NCBI GenBank assembly: GCA_014729595.1
Contig: WJJU01000744.1
Coordinates: 1-9,870, forward strand
DNA length: 9,870 nucleotides
Direction of reading: 5' to 3'
Origin: Chitinivibrionales bacterium
GTDB lineage: Bacteria > Fibrobacterota > Chitinivibrionia > Chitinivibrionales > WJMI01
Shown here: positions 5,839-9,870 of the stretch, in pieces
Position numbering within the stretch: the stretch's first letter is position 1
Layout of the letters: each line of letters starts with the position of its first letter
Program-made: the position numbers and the translations under genes
Notes under the pieces: generated by a model
What the model was told of the DNA's origin: nothing
What the model saw: the letters and a program-made list of their open reading frames with translations, nothing else
Databases searched by the model: none

Positions 5839-6505
5839 AAAGGGCCTCCGCCAAATGAAGGTCTTCGGGGGTGGTAATCTTGAAATTGAGCGGATCGCCC
5901 CAGGCAAAGCCGACCTCGACACCCGCCGCCTTCATAAGCATCGCCTCATCGGTTGGGGGATTGCTCAGAGAATCGAGGTGGTTGAATGCGGTCAAAAGCG
6001 ATTCGCGATGAAACAGTTGAGGGGTGCCGACACGAAGCAGGCGTGATCGGTCGAGCGTGTCGACACAGCTATCGCCTTGAAACGAGCGCACCGTGTCAAC
6101 AAGCGGCGTGGCGGTAATGATACATCGATAGTGGACGCGTTTGTCGAGAAGAGAATCGATCACGCGTCGTGTTACGAACGGACGCGCCGCGTCATGAACC
6201 AGAACCCATTTACTCTCGCACTGATCAACACCGCCCTTCACCGACTGCCACCGTTCATCGCCGCCCGGACATAGCCGCACATCGGCATCCAACCGCGCGT
6301 GTTCAAGAAGACCGCGGGCATGGTCCTGAAGCTCGGAGGGGACAACCACAACCAAACGCTTCGTGCCCGGATGAGCGGCGAAAACGCGTGCCGAGTGGGT
6401 AAATAGCGGCGCCCCACCCAGGGGCACAAACGCTTTAGGGGTCGGCCCACCAAGGCGTGTCCCCTTACCGGCCGCGACAATTATGACATCGTGAGAATCG
6501 GACAT
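5819..6505 (-). CDS. ispD: 2-C-methyl-D-erythritol 4-phosphate cytidylyltransferase
   Basis: IspD joins CTP and methylerythritol phosphate to give CDP-methylerythritol, the third step of the non-mevalonate isoprenoid pathway, in the cytoplasm. From ATG 6505 the product has 228 residues (E. coli 236). Motifs in order: the nucleotide loop VAAGKGTRLGGPTPKAF (10-26) with R17 and K24, GGDERWQSVKGG (81-92), LVHDAARPFV (102-111), ATPLVDTVR (132-140), RVGTPQLF (158-165), TDEAML (185-190) and FKITTPEDL (208-216) with K209. All key residues are present. A farther ATG at 6592 would add 29 residues without family similarity. The ribosome site is modest (CGGAAA). No ispF, its common neighbour, follows; instead tag overlaps the 3' end by 20 bases. 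Confidence 0.95.
   Translation of the reverse strand: MSDSHDVIIVAAGKGTRLGGPTPKAFVPLGGAPLFTHSARVFAAHPGTKRLVVVVPSELQDHARGLLEHARLDADVRLCPGGDERWQSVKGGVDQCESKWVLVHDAARPFVTRRVIDSLLDKRVHYRCIITATPLVDTVRSFQGDSCVDTLDRSRLLRVGTPQLFHRESLLTAFNHLDSLSNPPTDEAMLMKAAGVEVGFAWGDPLNFKITTPEDLHLAEALFARQSR
5845..5849 (-). promoter_or_regulatory. Ribosome binding site that decides the TTG start of tag
   Basis: The minus strand reads GGAGG, six bases, then TTG at 5838-5836. It lies inside the ispD coding region. This core and spacing favour the TTG over the distant ATG at 5922 and would allow coupled translation of tag after ispD. Confidence 0.7.
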
Positions 6506-6608
6506 TGGCTGTTTCCGGGTTTGAGGGTGATCCTCGTTCTTAGCGCTCCCTCTTCTCTCGCCGCAAAGCAAGGCACTTGTCACCGCGTGCAATCGGGGAA
6601 AACCGTCT

Positions 6609-6625
6609 CCTCCCTATGGGGGAGG
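6609..6625 (-). terminator. Terminator-like hairpin between argG and ispD
   Basis: On the minus strand CCTCCC, a five-base loop (CCATA) and GGGAGG form a perfect 6-base G/C stem, followed by AGACGGTTTTCC. It lies about 70 bases past the argG stop and about 105 bases before the ispD ATG. The T tract is short and begins six bases after the stem, so it may end argG transcripts only partly, or may be a dispersed palindromic element. Confidence 0.35.
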
Positions 6626-6692
6626 CTGGAAGGGGCATAATAATCGCATTTTCTTTGGCGGGTCTAAGGGGCGGCCAGGCCCTTTCATACGC

Positions 6693-7904
6693 CTATTGAT
6701 TTTTCCCGCGCCGTTCAACCATCCCCCTCACTTTCAGCGGCAATCCGAAACACCGTATGAACCCGGCTGCATCCTTTTGGTCGTAGAGTTCGGTGTCGGT
6801 GAACGAGGCAAGATCGGTGAGGTAGAGCGATTTGTCGGCATGCGTTCCCGCCGGCGATATGTTCCCCTTGTACAGTTTCAGCCGTGCCGTGCCGGTGACG
6901 GTGTGCTGAGTTACGCTCACGAATCCGTCGAGCGCCTCGCGCATAGTCGAGAACCACTTACCGTCGTAAACCAGCTCCGCATACCGCAGGGCCAGCATTT
7001 CCTTGCAGTGGAGCGTATCGCGGTCCAAAACGAGATGCTCGAGTTCGCGGTGGGCGGCGTATAAAATAGTGCCGCCGGGCGTTTCGTAGACACCCCGTGA
7101 TTTTATTCCCACCAAGCGGTTTTCCACCAAATCTACGTGGCCGATTGCATGGATTGAGCCGAGACGGTTGAGTTCGGTGAGCAGCTCCACCGGGGAGAGA
7201 TCCTTACCGTTGACCGCGACCGGCGTCCCCTCAACGAAACGGATCTCCACATATTCGGGCTTGTCCGGCGCATTCTCTATCGTGCTCGAAATCGTATAGA
7301 CATCGTCGCGCGGCTCCTTGCCGGGGTCCTCGAGTTCCTCGCCTTCGTGGCTGATATGCCAGATGTTACGATCTTCGGAATAGACCTTTCCGCCGGATTT
7401 TCTGACCGGGATACCATGCTTTTGGGCGTAGGCCAGGCAATCTTCACGCGAATGAAGGTTCCAGCGGGGATCTTTCCAGGGCGCGATGATCTTCAACGAG
7501 GGGTCGAGGGCCATATAGGCGAGTTCGAATCGTACCTGGTCATTACCCTTGCCGGTCGCGCCGTGGGCAACCATACCGGCGCCTTCTTTGCGGGCGATCT
7601 CAACCTGTCGCTTGGCGATCAGGGGACGAGCGAAGCTCGTGCCGAGCAGATAGGTTCCCTCGTATACCGCGCCGGCTTTCATGGTAGGATATATGTAGTC
7701 GGTAATGAACTCTTCACGAAGATCTTCGACATACACCTTGCTTGCGCCGGTCTTGAGCGCCTTTTCTTCGAGACCCTCCAGCTCTTCGGCCTGACCCAGA
7801 TCGGCGCACATGGCGATCACGTTACAGTTGAAGGTGTCTTTAATCCACCTCATCATGACCGAAGTATCGAGACCGCCCGAATAGGCGAGAACGCACGAGT
7901 CCAT
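6693..7904 (-). CDS. argG: Argininosuccinate synthase
   Basis: ArgG condenses citrulline and aspartate with ATP to argininosuccinate, the penultimate step of arginine synthesis. From ATG 7904 the product has 403 residues, the usual length of the main (type 1) subfamily rather than the longer E. coli type. The ATP pyrophosphatase loop AYSGGLDTS is at 7-15, GATGKGNDQVRFE at 115-127, and later family blocks include IAPWKDPRW (140-148), SEDRNIWHIS (176-185), VGIKSRGVYETPGG (265-278) and TVTGTARLKLYKG (335-347). An in-frame ATG at 8033 would add 43 residues with no family similarity; AAGGAT eight bases before 7904 supports the shorter form. The 213 bases upstream should hold its promoter, though I see no convincing box. 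No other arginine gene is in the window. Confidence 0.97.
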   Translation of the reverse strand: MDSCVLAYSGGLDTSVMMRWIKDTFNCNVIAMCADLGQAEELEGLEEKALKTGASKVYVEDLREEFITDYIYPTMKAGAVYEGTYLLGTSFARPLIAKRQVEIARKEGAGMVAHGATGKGNDQVRFELAYMALDPSLKIIAPWKDPRWNLHSREDCLAYAQKHGIPVRKSGGKVYSEDRNIWHISHEGEELEDPGKEPRDDVYTISSTIENAPDKPEYVEIRFVEGTPVAVNGKDLSPVELLTELNRLGSIHAIGHVDLVENRLVGIKSRGVYETPGGTILYAAHRELEHLVLDRDTLHCKEMLALRYAELVYDGKWFSTMREALDGFVSVTQHTVTGTARLKLYKGNISPAGTHADKSLYLTDLASFTDTELYDQKDAAGFIRCFGLPLKVRGMVERRGKNQ

Positions 7905-8117
7905 ACTGAGTATCCTTGCTGAGTTTGTGCGGGCACGGCACGTGAAACGCAATGGTGCCGAGTAGAATAAAAGATACCTCAGAGTAAGGCTTTTGTGCAA
8001 TGCGGGGCGGACCTGCAGGCCGGGGTTTCGCAAGCGTGTCTTGCGTTAGTCGCGCTTTCTCAATTCCAAGGCGGGCGCCGACATCGAGTCCGCAATCCGC
8101 CAATCACCTCTTCGGCG

Positions 8118-8765
8118 CTAAATCCATCCGCCTCCAAAGATCACAAACTGCCAAAACGCCATCCATGGGCGCCACAATGGATTGATAAGAGTGCTGAAAA
8201 CGGGGATGTCGAGTCCCCACTCCGCCACGAGCAACCCCAGAAATATCTTTGGCGCATGACGGATCGCGCGGGCATAGGCCATGGCCCGTTCGGGCGATAA
8301 AAGCCCCACCACCACTTTTGAGCCGTCCAGGGGTGGGACGGGAATTAAATTAAAAAAGGCAATGCCGAGGTTTATCATAAGAAGGAACTGCACAAACAGA
8401 TCCAATCCGTACGAGAATGAACCCTCGATGCCAAGTGCCCGGAGCAGACGATATGCGTAGCCAATTACCAAGGCAAGGGCGATATTCGAGAAGGGACCGG
8501 CAAGGCTTACCCACACCATGTCGCGGTGTGGATCTTTAAGGTTATGTGCATTTACCGGCACCGGTTTGGCCCATCCAAAAGGCCCGAAAAGTAGCATTAT
8601 CGTTCCAAAAACATCAAGATGGGACAATGGGTTAAACGTTAACCGTCCCGCCTGCATAGCCGTATCGTCCCCCCGGCGCCACGCGATATAGCCGTGAGCG
8701 TACTCATGGATCGTTAGAGCAATGAGAATCGCGGGCATACGAATGGGAAGTGTCTCTAAGTTCAT
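8118..8765 (-). CDS. Site-2 protease family (M50) membrane metalloprotease
   Basis: The 215-residue product has the hallmarks of a compact M50 intramembrane zinc protease. HEYAH at 20-24 is the HExxH zinc site, within the first hydrophobic helix (about 9-27). NPLSHLDVFGT (45-55) is a family block, and NLIPVPPLDGSK (139-150) holds the third metal ligand, D147. Three or four further hydrophobic segments lie at about 52-64, 84-110, 121-142 and 173-190. There is no PDZ domain, unlike RseP, so this is the short type whose substrates are mostly unknown. Such proteases cut membrane proteins within the bilayer, often to release regulators, but no partner is visible here. The ATG has a weak ribosome site, and a TATAAT lies about 20 bases upstream, so the transcript may start very close to the gene. 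Confidence 0.92.
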   Translation of the reverse strand: MNLETLPIRMPAILIALTIHEYAHGYIAWRRGDDTAMQAGRLTFNPLSHLDVFGTIMLLFGPFGWAKPVPVNAHNLKDPHRDMVWVSLAGPFSNIALALVIGYAYRLLRALGIEGSFSYGLDLFVQFLLMINLGIAFFNLIPVPPLDGSKVVVGLLSPERAMAYARAIRHAPKIFLGLLVAEWGLDIPVFSTLINPLWRPWMAFWQFVIFGGGWI

Positions 8766-8783
8766 AGTGCTTGCTATTTTTAC

Positions 8784-8811
8784 ATTATAGGGTTAATACA
8801 TGGTACCATAA
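8784..8811 (-). promoter_or_regulatory. Candidate promoter of the M50 protease gene, with a palindrome
   Basis: The minus strand has an exact TATAAT at 8789-8784, about 20 bases before the ATG. Sixteen bases upstream is TTATGG (8811-8806), a poor -35 match. The perfect 10-base palindrome ATGGTACCAT (8800-8809) covers part of the spacer and -35 area, where a dimeric regulator could bind. Only the -10 box is strong. Confidence 0.4.
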
Positions 8812-8818
8812 TCTTCCA

Positions 8819-9856
8819 TCAACTTTTTGCTCGGCCGATCCCACTCCTTCTACGAAAGTTTACAACATCAACTCCCGACTTTTTCACCATTTCGGTAACC
8901 GGTACCACCCGGTAGCCTCTTTTTTGGAGACTGTCGATAAGCCTTCCGACAATGAGATGCACTTGCTTTTCCGGCTCTTTGCGCACCGTCCCAAGGTGCA
9001 GCAAAATAATTCCCCCGTTAATACCGTATGGTTTTTTTACCGCCCGTCGCATGATTTTCTCGTAGACTTCGCGCGGCGAATGATAGCCGGGGGTATGTTC
9101 ATCGGGAACCCAATCGTTTGTGTCCAGGTTTTCCGCCCAGGTTCGTCCTTGTCCCCAGCCGACATGGAGGTAACCCGCTTGCCGTGCCCACAGGCATATC
9201 TCACGATTTCGTTCACCGTAAGGAGCGCGCCAGATCGGGTCGAAATCCCGGCCGGTGACTTTTCTGAAGGCAGCATTCGCACGCATCAGCTCTTCGGCAA
9301 GCATCGCTTGGTTCACCGAAGGCAATGTGGTTTGGGTGCGGTCCCGGGCCCATGATGTCAGGCGGGGATGACGATCGGTATGATTGCCGATATCGTGGCC
9401 TTCCCGTACAATCCGCCTGATCAATGACGGATATCGGCGTACAAAATTGCCGGTAAGGAACATGGTGGCCTTCACATTCCTCGATTTGAGTGTGTCGAGT
9501 ATATCATCGGCGGCGTTGGCATGCGCTCCGCCGTCAAAGGTGAGCGAAACCAGCTTCAGGTGCCGCGCGCCGTGATTGAACGTGTACGGAATGCCCTCGT
9601 AGGTGCGTCGTGGCTGTGTGCGGCGGTGTTGAGCCACGCGTTTTTTACGCGAATTGCGTGCCCGCGCCGAATCGAGAGCGGCCTGAGCACTCTTTAGTTT
9701 GGCGATCCGCGCATTTTTGGCTTTGACCAGCGATACGAGTCTTGCGCGGTTGTCTTGAAGTTTGCTTATGTCGCGACGAAGCCGTCTGTTTTCCCGCATT
9801 TGCGCCAAGCCGAATAAAATACCGCATAATCCCAGCGTTATCCCGGCCCATACCAT
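8819..9856 (-). CDS. Membrane-anchored polysaccharide deacetylase (NodB/CE4 type), N-terminus possibly incomplete
   Basis: CE4 enzymes remove acetyl groups from chitin-like or peptidoglycan sugars outside the membrane. The 345 residues comprise a hydrophobic anchor (2-20), a charged coiled-coil region (about 21-68), a basic linker (70-85) and a NodB domain (about 100-325). NodB motifs: SLTFDGG (104-110), NHTDRHP (158-164, with H159 and H163 as metal ligands), WRAPYGERN (209-217), DTNDW (245-249) and ILLHLG (284-289). The first motif is TFDGG instead of TFDDG: the presumed base D108 remains, the second aspartate is glycine. Related enzymes such as PdaA also vary there. The ATG at 9856 has no ribosome site, and the frame stays open to the right edge, so the true start may lie outside. 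It ends 53 bases before the M50 protease gene. Confidence 0.9.
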   Translation of the reverse strand: MVWAGITLGLCGILFGLAQMRENRRLRRDISKLQDNRARLVSLVKAKNARIAKLKSAQAALDSARARNSRKKRVAQHRRTQPRRTYEGIPYTFNHGARHLKLVSLTFDGGAHANAADDILDTLKSRNVKATMFLTGNFVRRYPSLIRRIVREGHDIGNHTDRHPRLTSWARDRTQTTLPSVNQAMLAEELMRANAAFRKVTGRDFDPIWRAPYGERNREICLWARQAGYLHVGWGQGRTWAENLDTNDWVPDEHTPGYHSPREVYEKIMRRAVKKPYGINGGIILLHLGTVRKEPEKQVHLIVGRLIDSLQKRGYRVVPVTEMVKKSGVDVVNFRRRSGIGRAKS

Positions 9857-9870
9857 AACATGGCTATGCA

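Noticed and set aside
5839..5922. ATG start for tag at 5922
   Set aside because: The added 28 residues lie within ispD and have no match in the family; the TTG at 5838 has a good ribosome site.
6506..6592. ATG start for ispD at 6592
   Set aside because: The 29 extra residues precede the first conserved motif and look like translated non-coding sequence.
7905..8033. ATG start for argG at 8033
   Set aside because: ArgG proteins of this type begin about six residues before AYSGGLDTS, as the 7904 start does, and AAGGAT precedes that start.
7840..8103. Minus-strand frame of 87 codons between the protease gene and argG
   Set aside because: It overlaps the argG start in another frame and has no recognisable sequence; the gap is likely just the argG upstream region.

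Overview
The window is a bacterial chromosome segment, roughly half G+C. It shows a lipobox lipoprotein, a GreA factor, the non-mevalonate isoprenoid enzyme IspD and a ~403-residue ArgG. A Gram-negative-type organism is plausible. The decayed formylglycine-generating-enzyme-like (FGE/SUMF1) genes and the PAS-domain remnant recall genomes that carry many copies of these families (for example Fibrobacterota-, spirochaete- or PVC-like lineages), but the sequence does not settle the taxon.

Layout from left to right. Positions 1-279 hold the N-terminal 93 codons of greA (minus), which runs off the left edge. Positions 280-759 are non-coding and hold a likely structured greA leader. A small lipoprotein gene of unknown function (minus) covers 760-1284. 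Positions 1285-2106 are a gene graveyard: a mid-domain fragment of an FGE/SUMF1 gene on the minus strand, then a frameshifted PAS-domain remnant on the plus strand. An intact two-transmembrane-type potassium channel gene follows on the plus strand (2107-3099), the only intact plus-strand gene seen. Directly after it comes a decayed FGE/SUMF1 C-terminal fragment, also on the plus strand. The two FGE fragments are non-overlapping parts of the domain and face away from each other around the channel gene, which suggests one gene broken by an inversion of the segment between them.

From 3446 to the right edge every intact gene is on the minus strand. Read in transcription order they are: a polysaccharide deacetylase with an N-terminal membrane anchor and coiled coil (9856-8819), an M50 site-2-protease-family membrane metalloprotease (8765-8118), argG (7904-6693), then a tight group ispD (6505-5819), tag (5838-5248), an EamA/DMT-type transporter (5229-4339) and uvsE (4336-3446). 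ispD and tag overlap by 20 bases, tag and the transporter are 18 bases apart, and the transporter and uvsE are 2 bases apart, so the four are probably co-transcribed. The group joins two DNA-repair enzymes (3-methyladenine glycosylase I and UV damage endonuclease) to an isoprenoid enzyme and an exporter-like protein.

I found no tRNA, rRNA, CRISPR array, insertion sequence or clear new defence system. The most interesting part is the 1.3-3.45 kb region of decayed genes around the intact potassium channel.
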